Shown here one piece after another: positions 29,343-40,796 of a DNA stretch of 64,000 bases. The notes beneath the pieces were generated by a model that saw only the letters and a program-made list of their open reading frames with translations, was not told where the DNA came from and did no database searches. The DNA comes from Microbacterium sp. YJN-G (GTDB lineage Bacteria > Actinomycetota > Actinomycetes > Actinomycetales > Microbacteriaceae). The stretch spans positions 1,674,001 to 1,738,000 of the forward strand of contig NZ_CP060402.1 in assembly GCF_015040615.1 (NCBI RefSeq). The letters are read 5' to 3'. The stretch's first letter is position 1, and each line of letters begins with the position of its first letter. The position numbers and the translations under genes were made by a program.

Positions 29343-31781
29343 ATGCCAAAGCCCTCGTCATCCGAGCCCGTACAGGAGCGCATCCAGGACATCGATCTGT
29401 CCCAGGAGATGCAGGGTTCGTTCCTCGAGTACGCATACTCGGTGATCTACTCGCGCGCGCTGCCGGATGCCCGCGACGGGCTGAAGCCGGTGCAGCGCCG
29501 CATCCTGTACCAGATGGCCGAAATGGGCCTGCGACCCGACCGCGGACACGTGAAGAGCGCCCGCGTCGTCGGCGAGGTGATGGGAAAGCTGCACCCGCAC
29601 GGCGATTCGGCCATCTACGACGCGCTGGTGCGCCTTGCCCAGGACTTCGCACTGCGCGTGCCGCTGGTCGACGGGCACGGCAACTTCGGCTCCCTCGACG
29701 ACGGCCCCGCCGCGTCGCGGTACACCGAGGCTCGCCTGGCGGCATCCGCTCTCGCGATGACCGAGAGCCTCGACGAGGACGTCGTCGATTTCGTGCCGAA
29801 CTACGACGGACAGTTCCAGCAGCCCGCGGTGCTCTCCGCGGCCTTCCCGAACCTGCTGGTCAACGGCGCGAGCGGCATCGCCGTCGGCATGGCCACCAAC
29901 ATGGCCCCGCACAACCTCATCGAGGTCGTCGCGGCCGCGAACCACCTGCTCGAGAACCCGGATGCGACCACGGCCGAGCTCATGGAGTTCGTGCCCGGCC
30001 CCGACTTCCCCTCCGGCGGCATCCTGATGGGCCTGGACGGCGTCAAGGACGCCTACGAGAACGGGCGCGGCGCCTTCAGGCTGCGTGCCAAGACGTCGAT
30101 CGAGCCTCTCGGACCGCGCAAGACCGGCATCGTCGTCACCGAGCTGCCGTACCAGGTCGGCCCCGAGCGGGTGATCGAGAAGCTCAAGGATGCCGTGGGC
30201 GCCAAGAAGCTGCAGGGCATCAGCGACGTGCAGGATCTCACCGACCGCAAGAACGGCCTGCGGCTGGTCATCACGGTCAAGACCGGGTTCGACCCGGCGG
30301 CGGTCCTCGAGCAGCTGTTCCGCTTCACCCCCCTCGAGGACTCGTTCTCGATCAACAACGTCGCCCTCGTCGACGGCCAGCCCCGCACGCTGGGGCTGAA
30401 GGAGCTGCTGCGGGTGTACCTGCAGCACCGCGTCGAGGTCGTCACCCGCCGCAGCCGATACCGCCTGGCGCGCCGCAACGAGCGACTGCACCTGGTGCGC
30501 GGCCTGCTGCTGGCGATCCTCGACATCGATGAGGTCATCCAGGTCATCCGCTCCTCCGATGACTCCGAGACCGCCCGGGCGCGCCTGCAGCAGGTGTTCG
30601 AGCTCGACGAGGTGCAGGCCGAGTACATCCTCGAGCTGCGCCTGCGGCGCCTGACGAAGTTCTCGCGTCTCGAGCTCGAAGCCGAGCGCGACAAGCTGCT
30701 CGCCGAGATCGCCGAGCTCGAGCGGCTGCTGGGCGACGAGGCGCTCGTGCGCGCCCAGGTGGCGCAGGAGCTGGATGCCGTCGCCGAGCAGTTCGGCACG
30801 CACCGTCGCACGCTGCTGCTGAACGCCGCTCCCCCGAAGGCCCGCAGCTCGAAGTCGGCGGCCGATCTGCAGATCGCGGATGCACCGACCACACTGCTGC
30901 TGTCGACGACCGGCCGCGCGGTTCGCGTCGACCTCGAGCCGGGTGCGGTGCTGGCCACGCCGGCGAGACGCAGCAAGCACGACGCGATCGTGGCGCGGCT
31001 CGAGACCACGACGCGCAGCGAGATCGGCGCCGTGACCTCGACCGGGCGCGTGCTGCGCTTCACCCCCGTCGACATCCCCGCGGTGCCGGGCTCGTCCGTG
31101 GGGCTGGGCGCGGGCGTGCGGATCGCCGACTACCTGGGCCTGACCGACCGCAACGAGCGCGTCCTGGCTCTGATCCGCTTCGACGACGACACCCCGCTGG
31201 CGCTGGGCACCAAGGACGGCGTCGTCAAGCGCATCGTGCCCTCGGCCCTCGCGGTGCGCCCCGAGCTGGAGATCATCGGACTCAAGCCGAAGGATGCCGT
31301 GATCGGCGCCGCACCGGCCCCCGATGACACCGAGCTGGTCTTCGTCACCTCGGACGCGCAGCTGCTGCACTTCGCCGCGTCGAACGTGCGCCCTCAGGGC
31401 GCGCCGGCAGGTGGCATGGCCGGGGTGAAGCTCGGAGCGTCGGCGGAGGTGATCTCGTTCACGGTCGTGACCTCGGCCGACGAGGCGGTGGTGGTCACCG
31501 TCTCGGGTTCCGACGGCATGATCGCCGGAGCGGATGCGGGACGCGCGAAGGTGTCGTCGTTCGCCGAGTTCCCCGGCAAGGGCCGTGCCACAGGGGGCGT
31601 GCGCGCGCACGCCTTCCTGAAGGGCGAGGACCGACTGCGCCTGGCGTGGGTCGGCGTCGAACCACGGGCGGTCGGGTCGGACGGCGCCGCGCGCCAGCTG
31701 CCGGAGCCGGGCGCGAAGCGCGACGGCTCCGGTCAGCCGCTGGACGCCGTCATCGCCTTCGTCGGCACCGCGATCGGCTGA
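29343..31781 (+). CDS. parC: DNA topoisomerase IV subunit A
   Basis: An 812-residue type IIA topoisomerase A subunit. The catalytic tyrosine is Tyr127 in [10 protein letters not shown], and the quinolone-determining segment [13 protein letters not shown] carries Ser89 and Asp93, the sensitive-type residues. The C-terminal beta-pinwheel (from ~500) has no QRRGG(K/R)G GyrA box, which supports ParC rather than GyrA. It cuts and religates DNA while ParE supplies ATP. Unusually the two subunits are encoded convergently, parC rightward and parE leftward, with a tandem repeat between them. Confidence 0.92.
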   Translation: MPKPSSSEPVQERIQDIDLSQEMQGSFLEYAYSVIYSRALPDARDGLKPVQRRILYQMAEMGLRPDRGHVKSARVVGEVMGKLHPHGDSAIYDALVRLAQDFALRVPLVDGHGNFGSLDDGPAASRYTEARLAASALAMTESLDEDVVDFVPNYDGQFQQPAVLSAAFPNLLVNGASGIAVGMATNMAPHNLIEVVAAANHLLENPDATTAELMEFVPGPDFPSGGILMGLDGVKDAYENGRGAFRLRAKTSIEPLGPRKTGIVVTELPYQVGPERVIEKLKDAVGAKKLQGISDVQDLTDRKNGLRLVITVKTGFDPAAVLEQLFRFTPLEDSFSINNVALVDGQPRTLGLKELLRVYLQHRVEVVTRRSRYRLARRNERLHLVRGLLLAILDIDEVIQVIRSSDDSETARARLQQVFELDEVQAEYILELRLRRLTKFSRLELEAERDKLLAEIAELERLLGDEALVRAQVAQELDAVAEQFGTHRRTLLLNAAPPKARSSKSAADLQIADAPTTLLLSTTGRAVRVDLEPGAVLATPARRSKHDAIVARLETTTRSEIGAVTSTGRVLRFTPVDIPAVPGSSVGLGAGVRIADYLGLTDRNERVLALIRFDDDTPLALGTKDGVVKRIVPSALAVRPELEIIGLKPKDAVIGAAPAPDDTELVFVTSDAQLLHFAASNVRPQGAPAGGMAGVKLGASAEVISFTVVTSADEAVVVTVSGSDGMIAGADAGRAKVSSFAEFPGKGRATGGVRAHAFLKGEDRLRLAWVGVEPRAVGSDGAARQLPEPGAKRDGSGQPLDAVIAFVGTAIG

Positions 31782-31793
31782 CCCTCCCCTGAG

Positions 31794-31933
31794 CCCGTCT
31801 GGGTCCCTGAGGCTCTCGAAGGGCCCGACCCGTCTGGGTCCCTGAGACTCTCGAAGGGCCCGACCCGTCTCGGTCCCTGAGACTCTCGAAGGGCCCGACC
31901 CGTCTGGGTCCCTGAGGCTCTCGAAGGGCCCCA
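31794..31933. repeat. Four tandem copies of a 35-bp repeat
   Basis: Units start at 31794, 31829, 31864 and 31899, each CCCGTCTGGGTCCCTGAG followed by RCTCTCGAAGGGCCC(GA). They differ at one or two positions (G/A in GAGGCT versus GAGACT, C for G in copy 3). There is no spacer, so it is not a CRISPR. The core GGTCCCTGAG...TCGAAGGG(CC) is a type of sequence seen between genes in many Microbacteriaceae. It fills the space between convergent parC and parE. Confidence 0.9.
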
Positions 31934-31938
31934 GACAG
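31900..31938. terminator. Hairpin formed by the last repeat copy
   Basis: CCGTCTGGGTCCCT (31900-31913) pairs with AGGGCCCCAGACAG (31925-31938) at 12 of 14 positions around an 11-base loop. It could end transcription of parE and of parC. Only the last copy has the matching right arm. Confidence 0.5.
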
Positions 31939-31961
31939 CGAGGACTGCGCAGGCAAGCCTG

Positions 31962-34082
<2,121 letters not shown>

Positions 34083-34090
34083 AGTTTTCG

Positions 34091-34096
34091 ATTCTA
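34091..34096 (-). promoter_or_regulatory. TAGAAT -10 hexamer for parE
   Basis: On the minus strand TAGAAT is followed by eight bases and then the GTG start codon at 34082. No ribosome binding site lies between. This points to a leaderless transcript. Confidence 0.55.
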
Positions 34097-34263
34097 TCTT
34101 CGACCCCGCACGCCCCGGCACCGCGACACTCCCCCGTGCGCAAGCGGCCGGGCGCCGCGTACGCGCACAGCGAAACACGCCGAGAACCGGGCATGTGTTC
34201 AGCCGGCGCGTGGTTGTATTGAGCACGACCTCGAAACGACCCGACCGCTGAGGAGGCACCGAG

Positions 34264-34479
34264 ATGAACGCTACGACTGAGCGAGAGACCGTCGAGTACC
34301 GCCTCACCGCGATGGACCGGTGCGACTCCTGTGGAGCGCAGGCCTACATCGCTGCCGAGGTGAACGGTACCGAGATGCTCTTCTGCGCACACCACGGACG
34401 CAAGTACGAAGAGAAGCTGCGCGCCGTCGCGACCAGCTGGCACGACGAGACCGCGCGCCTGATCGAACCCAGCAGCTGA
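34264..34479 (+). CDS. DUF7455 small zinc-binding-like protein
   Basis: A 71-residue protein. DRCDSCGAQAY gives a CxxC knuckle and LFCAHHGRKYEEKL gives Cys-x-His-His, consistent with one zinc site. The family is actinobacterial, often near sigma factor genes; function unknown. An AGGAGG ribosome site lies seven bases before the ATG. The stop codon is inside a 17-bp direct duplication. The promoter must lie in 34083-34263, shared with the divergent parE. Confidence 0.87.
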   Translation: MNATTERETVEYRLTAMDRCDSCGAQAYIAAEVNGTEMLFCAHHGRKYEEKLRAVATSWHDETARLIEPSS

Positions 34480-34495
34480 TCGAACCCAGCAGCTG
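34462..34495. repeat. 17-bp direct duplication over a stop codon
   Basis: ATCGAACCCAGCAGCTG occurs twice in a row (34462-34478 and 34479-34495), followed by a partial third ATCGAAC-like start. The TGA of the DUF7455 gene (34477-34479) spans the junction. It looks like a recent slippage event that left the protein intact. Confidence 0.85.
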
Positions 34496-34515
34496 ATCGA
34501 ACTCGCGCGTGCTCG

Positions 34516-35550
34516 TCAGTCGACGAGTACGCGCCTCACCCCGGCAGTCAGCCGCGTGATGATCTCCTCGCCGACCGTGTCGATCCGCTCCGCAAGAGCG
34601 GTGGCATCCGACTCCCCGTCCGCGCCGGGACCGAACACGACGACACGATCGCCGACACGAGCACCCGGCCATGCCTCCACCGTGGTGCTGTCGCCGTCGA
34701 TCGCGATGATCGGGCGCAGACCTCCCGGGGTCGCGACCTCGGCGCCCGTCAGGATCGACGGCAGTCCGTGGAACCCGCCGACGCCGATCCGCACCCGGCC
34801 GTCCTCCACGGCATCCACCGTCGCCACCAGTCGCGAGATCAGCGTCACCCCCTCGAGCTCCGGCCCGTCGGCCGAGCGGATGCCGTAGCAGAACGCGCCG
34901 ATGCGGCTGAGCGAGCCGCGCAGCTCGGGCCGCCACCACGAGGCCGCGGACGCCGTGAGGTGCAGCACCTCGGGGGTGCCGCCGGCATCCGTCAGCTGCT
35001 GGGTCGCGGTGCGGAAGACCTCCTGCGAGGCGTCGTCCTCGTCGTCGCTGGCCTCGGAGAGATGACTCCACACGCCCACGATCCGCGCGATGCCCCGCGC
35101 TTCGGCATTCCGGGCGACGGCGACCGCCTCCGGCCACTCCTCGGGACGGAAGCCGTTGCGGTGCAGGCCCGTGTCGATCTTCAGGTGCAGCCGCACCGCT
35201 GTGCCGACGCTCTCGGCCGCGTCGAGCACGGTGCACAGGTATGCGGCCGTGCCGACGCCGAGGTCGATCCCGGCGCGGATCGCCTGCTCGGCCTCCGCCG
35301 CGGATGAGGTGGCCCAGGCGTACACCCGCCGTGCCGTGTGCTCGCGAATGCGCAGTGCTGTCGGGATGTCGTGCCCGCCGAACCACTCCACGCCGGCGCT
35401 CGCGGCCTCGCCCACGGCCCAGTCGATGCCGTGCCCGTACGCGTCGTCCTTCATGACGAGCATCAGCTCCGACTCGCCCAGGCGCGCCTGCACGGCGGCA
35501 ATGTCGGCGCGGAATGCGCTCCGCGAGATCTCCAGCACTGGGCTGCTCAT
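34516..35550 (-). CDS. Alanine racemase-like protein, long subunit (keeps PLP lysine, lacks VSYG tyrosine)
   Basis: A 344-residue fold-III PLP protein, near the usual 360-380. The TIM-barrel starts normally and has the PLP lysine Lys34 in VMKDDAYGHG, an RIGAFCYG block with Arg216 that normally contacts the pyridine nitrogen, and LHLKIDTGLHRNGF. In the C-terminal beta domain, however, the VSYG segment with the second catalytic base is missing: after SRLVATVDAVED the chain goes straight to RVRIGVGGFHGLP, so about 20 residues are gone. The end (EEIITRLTAGVRRVLVD) is normal. Its ATG overlaps the stop of the short paralogue by 4 bp. It may pair with that protein, which has the missing tyrosine. 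An ordinary homodimeric alanine racemase is unlikely without it. Confidence 0.85.
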   Translation of the reverse strand: MSSPVLEISRSAFRADIAAVQARLGESELMLVMKDDAYGHGIDWAVGEAASAGVEWFGGHDIPTALRIREHTARRVYAWATSSAAEAEQAIRAGIDLGVGTAAYLCTVLDAAESVGTAVRLHLKIDTGLHRNGFRPEEWPEAVAVARNAEARGIARIVGVWSHLSEASDDEDDASQEVFRTATQQLTDAGGTPEVLHLTASAASWWRPELRGSLSRIGAFCYGIRSADGPELEGVTLISRLVATVDAVEDGRVRIGVGGFHGLPSILTGAEVATPGGLRPIIAIDGDSTTVEAWPGARVGDRVVVFGPGADGESDATALAERIDTVGEEIITRLTAGVRRVLVD

Positions 35551-36239
35551 GCGATCCACTCCCGCTCGACATGCCGGCCGGTGACGACGGCCATCTCCAG
35601 GGCGGTCAGGCCGGTGGCCTGCGACCAGCGGCCGAGGGCGTCGCGCATCGCGCCGGTACCCCCGAAGTAGACGACGGCGCTGCCGGCATCGGCATCCGCC
35701 CCTTCCAGATCGACCACGCACACGTCCATGGCGATGCGCCCGACGATGGGGTGCGTGCGCTCGCCGACCTGCACGCGCACCCGGTTGCCGAGCGCCCTCA
35801 GGATCCCCTGGGCGTAGCCGCCGGTGACGAGCGCGACCGTCGTGTCGCGCTCGGCACGATGCGTGTACCCGTACGAGACCGCCTCGCCGGCCAGCAGCGG
35901 CTTGGTGGAGAGGACGTGGCCCTCCAGCCGCATCACCGGCTCGGCGGGTGGAATCATCGACGCATCCGGGATGCCGAACAGCCGGTGCGGTCCGGCATCG
36001 GCGGCGCCGTCGATCACCACCGGGATGCCGACGGGCGTCAGGCGGTCCGCCATCTCCGGCCCGTCCACGAGGATCCCGGTGGCACCGGCCCGCGCGACGA
36101 TCGGTGCGACCTCATCGGCTCCGTGCCCGTAGGCGTCATGCCGCAGATCCGCGAGCCCGCCGACGGAGAGCAGCGCGGCGGCATTGCGCTCGAGCGCACT
36201 CCGGGAGAGGATCGCGCGTGGCGCGGCGCTGCCTGGCAT
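35547..36239 (-). CDS. Alanine racemase-like protein, short subunit (keeps VSYG tyrosine, lacks PLP lysine)
   Basis: A 230-residue protein, about 140 shorter than alanine racemase. The N terminus aligns with the start of the barrel, but the PLP lysine is replaced: DLRHDAYGHG has Arg33 where VVKADAYGHG has Lys. Most of the barrel between residue 60 and 95 is lost. The C-terminal domain is well conserved: PVMRLEGHVLS, AVSYGYTHRAERD with Tyr123, GYAQGILRALGN and HPIVGRIAMDVCVVDLEG. By itself it cannot bind PLP as a Schiff base. Translation is coupled to the long paralogue (ATGA overlap 35547-35550) and it follows the GatD-like gene by 14 bp. Not a decayed gene by appearance: frame, codon use and domain ends are intact. 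Confidence 0.83.
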   Translation of the reverse strand: MPGSAAPRAILSRSALERNAAALLSVGGLADLRHDAYGHGADEVAPIVARAGATGILVDGPEMADRLTPVGIPVVIDGAADAGPHRLFGIPDASMIPPAEPVMRLEGHVLSTKPLLAGEAVSYGYTHRAERDTTVALVTGGYAQGILRALGNRVRVQVGERTHPIVGRIAMDVCVVDLEGADADAGSAVVYFGGTGAMRDALGRWSQATGLTALEMAVVTGRHVEREWIA

Positions 36240-36253
36240 GTCTCGCCTCCGAC

Positions 36254-37027
36254 TCAGAGCTGGATGGTGTTGAAGCCCTTGCCGTGCACGAGCGACTCGA
36301 TGGCGGCGCGGGCGCCTGCGGCGTAGGCGTCGAGCGATTCGACGTCGCGGCCGAGGTCGAGCTCGATGCCGCGCCGGTTCGCGACCGCGGTGAGCAGCTC
36401 GCGTGAGAGCTCGGGATTCAGCGGCAGCAGCGGGCCCTGCACGTTCGACGCGAAGGCGTTCTGCACACGCACCAGTTCGCCGCGCGCGGATGCCTGCCCC
36501 GCTGCGGGAACCGCGAAGCTGCCCTGGCCGAAGGCCACCCGGCCGAAGCCGTGCTCGGGGTTCGCGAGGGTCCACTCGCTGGCGTAGTCCTCGAATCCGA
36601 TGACCCGGCCGGCGGCGGTCTCGACGACGATGTAGCCGACCTTACGGCGACGGGTGCGCTCGACCTGTGCGTCGAACACGCCAAGGCCGTCGAGCCGCTC
36701 GCCGTCCAGCGTCGTGACGCCGCTGCTGAGCAGCTCGGCGCCACCGCCGACGGCCAGCAGAGCGCCACCGTCCGCCACGAAGGAGCGGATGCCGTCACCG
36801 CGAGCGGCCAGATCGGCGTGCACGCCGCGCATGGCCGACAGCGGTCCGTTGCCGATGATCAGGATGTCGAGGTCCGCGGGCAGCTCGTCGCCGACGGCCA
36901 CGGGATGGAACCCGACCGTCACGCCGGCTCGCTCGAGGCGACGCTGCAGGGCGCGGACGTTGCCGCGGTCGCCGGTGACGCCGAGCGTGTCGGGGTAGAG
37001 CTGGGCGATGCGCACGGTCGTGGTCAT
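36254..37027 (-). CDS. GatD-like glutamine amidotransferase homologue without catalytic Cys/His
   Basis: A 257-residue class I amidotransferase-like protein of the GatD/CobQ type. The start VRIAQLYPDTLGVTGDRGN and the blocks LDGLGVFDA, GRVIGFEDYAS and GPLLPLNPEL mark it as GatD. In working enzymes the nucleophile is Cys in a C-G/A-x-x-Q motif; here the place reads LLAVGGGAELL with Val93. The partner His of the Y(L/M)HGP motif is Gln197 in NVQGPLLP. Both glutaminase residues are therefore gone, and ammonia cannot be made from glutamine in the usual way. It overlaps the MurT-like gene (37024-37027), so the two probably still form a complex. Whether it supplies another amine or only structure is unknown. 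Confidence 0.85.
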   Translation of the reverse strand: MTTTVRIAQLYPDTLGVTGDRGNVRALQRRLERAGVTVGFHPVAVGDELPADLDILIIGNGPLSAMRGVHADLAARGDGIRSFVADGGALLAVGGGAELLSSGVTTLDGERLDGLGVFDAQVERTRRRKVGYIVVETAAGRVIGFEDYASEWTLANPEHGFGRVAFGQGSFAVPAAGQASARGELVRVQNAFASNVQGPLLPLNPELSRELLTAVANRRGIELDLGRDVESLDAYAAGARAAIESLVHGKGFNTIQL

Positions 37028-38339
37028 CGGCGGGCCACCTCCTGGTCGCCGTGGCCGAGGATCCTGCGGCCGATCATCATGAGCTCGTAGTTCACGAACC
37101 AGGTCTGCCGTCCGGCAGCCGTCGGCGGCAGCTCGCGCATCATCGCGACCGCCTTCTCCATGTCGGGTTCGACGGTTCCGATGCGCACCCCGGCGTGCTC
37201 GAGCGCCAGCGCGAGCTGGTACGCCTTCTCGCCGGTGACGACATCCACCGACTCCAGCGCGTCGAAGTCCACGTCGTACAGCCACGACACGTCGGGCGTG
37301 CCCTCGTCGATGGCGATCAGCGCGTGCTCGGGCGTGCCGTCCAGCGCATCCAGGTTCATCTGCAGGCTGGGGGCGTTCTTGAACATGACGAACTCGACCT
37401 GCTCGCCGGCGGGGTCGCGTCGCAGCGGGATGACCTCGCCGCGCCCGTAGGCGGGCGCCATGCGGGCGAAGCCGTCCGCGGCGCGGTCGACGGAGAACCC
37501 CTCGCCGAGCACGCGGGATGCCACCGCCAGCGCCGCCGCGGCGTCGGCCGCGTAGTGCAGGCCGCGCGCGGGAAGCCGCACCGCAGCATCCTGCCCCCCG
37601 ACCCGCACCGTGACGTCGCGGCCGTCGACGCCGCGCACCTCGGAGTACGCATCGCGCGTCTGGATGCCGGCGTTGCCGCTGCGCGTGTCGGCCGCGTTCG
37701 AGAGCCCGTGCGCGGAGGCCGCGACGATCTCGGGCGCGACGCCGAAGAACGACACCGGCGCCCGCATGGCGGACACGTCGATCTTGCTCAGATACGGGTC
37801 ATCGCGGTTGACCACGACGTGCGAATGCGCGCGCTTCGATGCCTCGAGCATCATGTCGGCGACGCGCTCGGTCTCGTAGAACCGGTACAGCTGGTCGACC
37901 TGAACGTTCAGCGACAGGATGACCGCAGGCGAGAGCTGGTCGGCCAGGTCGGCCGCGTAGCCCTCATCGACCTCCAGCACCGCCACATCGGCGCGGATGC
38001 GGCCGGTGAGGGTGGCGTCCGCGAGCAGTGCGCTGGTGACGCCCTGCGGCAGGTTCGCGCCCGTCGGGTTCGTGAACACCTTCAGCCCGTGCGCCCGCAG
38101 GATCTCGCTGACCATATGGGTCGTCGTCGTCTTGCCGTTCGAGCCCAGCACGAACACCACGCCGTACCGGAACTGGTCGGCGAGGGTCGGCAGCAGCGAG
38201 GGTGCCAGACGGTTGGTGAGGTAACCAGGGAACGCCGAGCCTCCCCCGCGCAGGCGGGTCGCGAAACGCGCGACCTTGCCCGCCAACACGGGGAAGACGT
38301 ACCGCAGACCGGCTGACCTGGCCTGGGGCGCCGCCGACA

Positions 38340-38343
<4 letters not shown>
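37024..38343 (-). CDS. MurT-like Mur ligase without zinc ribbon
   Basis: A 439-residue Mur-ligase-fold protein with C-terminal DUF1727, the MurT layout. The ATP loop is GSNGKTTTT (67-75); [11 protein letters not shown] and [12 protein letters not shown] match Mur motifs in changed form, and AYGRGEVI and [10 protein letters not shown] begin the C-terminal part. Typical MurT has a Cys4 zinc ribbon in the middle domain; this protein has no cysteine at all. MurT-GatD normally amidates the alpha-carboxyl of D-Glu in lipid II. With the partner lacking glutaminase residues, another amine may be joined instead. Its ATG overlaps the stop of the sigma factor gene (ATGA), which is unusual and means coupled translation. 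Confidence 0.85.
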
Positions 38344-39590
<1,247 letters not shown>

Positions 39591-39702
39591 GTTTCGCCTT
39601 TCATGGAGCGGTGCACGCGCTCCGGGCCTTTTCGGACACTAGTAAGACCCTTGTCAAGCCCGGCCGGGGTGGGCGCGATGGTTGACAACGGGTCGGACAT
39701 CC

Positions 39703-39708
39703 ATTATC
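39703..39708 (-). promoter_or_regulatory. Candidate -10 hexamer for the rpoD operon
   Basis: GATAAT on the minus strand, about 113 bp upstream of the rpoD GTG. A GTTG-a-CAAC dyad lies just downstream (39681-39689), near the expected start point. A second stretch, TTGACA at 39652-39657 on the minus strand, may belong to another promoter but has no well-spaced -10. Confidence 0.3.
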
Positions 39709-39754
39709 GCACACCCCGGAGCATCCGGCATCCTCGCGGGACCCGCGCGTCGGG

Positions 39755-40684
39755 TCAGCCGAGCTTGTCCTCGTCACCGGGCCGGCGATTGGCCAGGTAG
39801 CGCTCCAGTTCGGCGGCGAGTTCGTCGGCGCTGGGCAGGTCGCGCTCGTCGAAAGCATCCTCGCCGTCGCCGTCCTCATCGCGTCCGGCCATGTACGCGT
39901 CGTGGCGCCGCTCGAGCGTGTGGAGCATCTGGGTGAGCTCCTCGTTGCCGTGCACCTGCTCCTCCACACGCGTGAGGAACTCCTCGCGGCGCTGCTGCAC
40001 CTCGTCCATGCGCAGCACGAGCCCGGTGGAGATCATGAGCTTGTCCGCGGCGGCGAGCACCGTGTCGGGGTACTCGGTGTCGGCCAGGTAGTGCGGCACG
40101 AGCAGCACGAATCCCGCGACCCGCACATCGTGCTCGATGAGCCGGTACTCCAGAAGGTGCCCGGCCGTGGCAGGTACCTGGGTGCGGGGACGCCAGACCG
40201 AATGGGCGGCGATGAGGTCGCGCCGGTTGCCGCTGACGGTGGTGCCCAGCGGCCGGGTGTGCGGCACGGGCATCGCGATGGAGTGCACCCAGCTCACCGC
40301 CGACACCTGGAAGGCGTCGACGAAGCTGACGATCGCGGCGGTGAACGCGTTCCAGGCGAAGTCGGGCTCGTAGCCCGCGAGCAGCAGGAACTTCTGACCG
40401 AGCGCGTCGTGCGCGAGGGAGAGCTCCAGACGGGCGGGGCGGAACTCCGTCAGGTGGTCCTGGTCGAAGACGATCACCGGGCGCCGCGCGCGGTAGTCCA
40501 GCAGCACGTCGTTGTCGAATACGACCAGCGGCTGGGGGTCGGCCGTCTCGTTCAGGTGGTCGATCAGGCCCGACACCGCGCTCCCGGCGTCGGTGAATCC
40601 GGTGAGCAGGATGACCAGCGGCAGGCCGGTCGGCACGTCCGGGGCGCCGGGGATCGAGTCGAACAGCTCTGCGGAGAAGGGCAT
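39755..40684 (-). CDS. PAC2 family protein
   Basis: A 309-residue member of the PAC2 (proteasome assembly chaperone 2-like) family, as Rv2714 near mycobacterial sigA. Recognisable parts are LVILLTGFTDAGSAVSGLIDHL, FDQDHLTEFRPARLEL, LLAGYEPDFAWNAF and WVHSIAMPVPHTRP. The C-terminal ~90 residues are helical and acidic. Function in bacteria is unknown. A TAGCAT hexamer six bases before the ATG suggests leaderless mRNA. rpoD follows 164 bp downstream on the same strand, so some read-through is possible. Confidence 0.88.
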   Translation of the reverse strand: MPFSAELFDSIPGAPDVPTGLPLVILLTGFTDAGSAVSGLIDHLNETADPQPLVVFDNDVLLDYRARRPVIVFDQDHLTEFRPARLELSLAHDALGQKFLLLAGYEPDFAWNAFTAAIVSFVDAFQVSAVSWVHSIAMPVPHTRPLGTTVSGNRRDLIAAHSVWRPRTQVPATAGHLLEYRLIEHDVRVAGFVLLVPHYLADTEYPDTVLAAADKLMISTGLVLRMDEVQQRREEFLTRVEEQVHGNEELTQMLHTLERRHDAYMAGRDEDGDGEDAFDERDLPSADELAAELERYLANRRPGDEDKLG

Positions 40685-40690
40685 GACTCA

Positions 40691-40696
40691 ATGCTA
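40691..40696 (-). promoter_or_regulatory. TAGCAT -10 hexamer for the PAC2 gene
   Basis: On the minus strand TAGCAT is six bases before the ATG at 40684, consistent with a leaderless transcript. Confidence 0.45.
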
Positions 40697-40784
40697 CGAG
40701 CAGGGAGGTCGGCGCGGCGGGCGGCACTCATGCTGACAGCGAACACGGAGCCGGCCGTGTCCGCGAGAGCCTGCGGCCGCTCCC

Positions 40785-40790
40785 TAGGAT
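40785..40790 (+). promoter_or_regulatory. TAGGAT -10 hexamer for pepA
   Basis: TAGGAT is followed by GGAGAC and the ATG at 40797. GGAG could also be read as a ribosome site, but the -10-like position suggests that transcription starts at or near the A of ATG. Confidence 0.45.
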
Positions 40791-40796
40791 GGAGAC

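Noticed and set aside
31794..31933. CRISPR array
   Set aside because: The 35-bp units are contiguous with no unique spacers and there are no cas genes.
35547..36239. Short racemase-like gene as a pseudogene
   Set aside because: The frame is intact, overlaps both sides of an operon correctly, and has a conserved C-terminal domain, so a changed function is more likely than decay.
36254..37027. Ordinary GatD with glutaminase activity
   Set aside because: The nucleophile position reads Val and the histidine position Gln; no other Cys is in the right loop.
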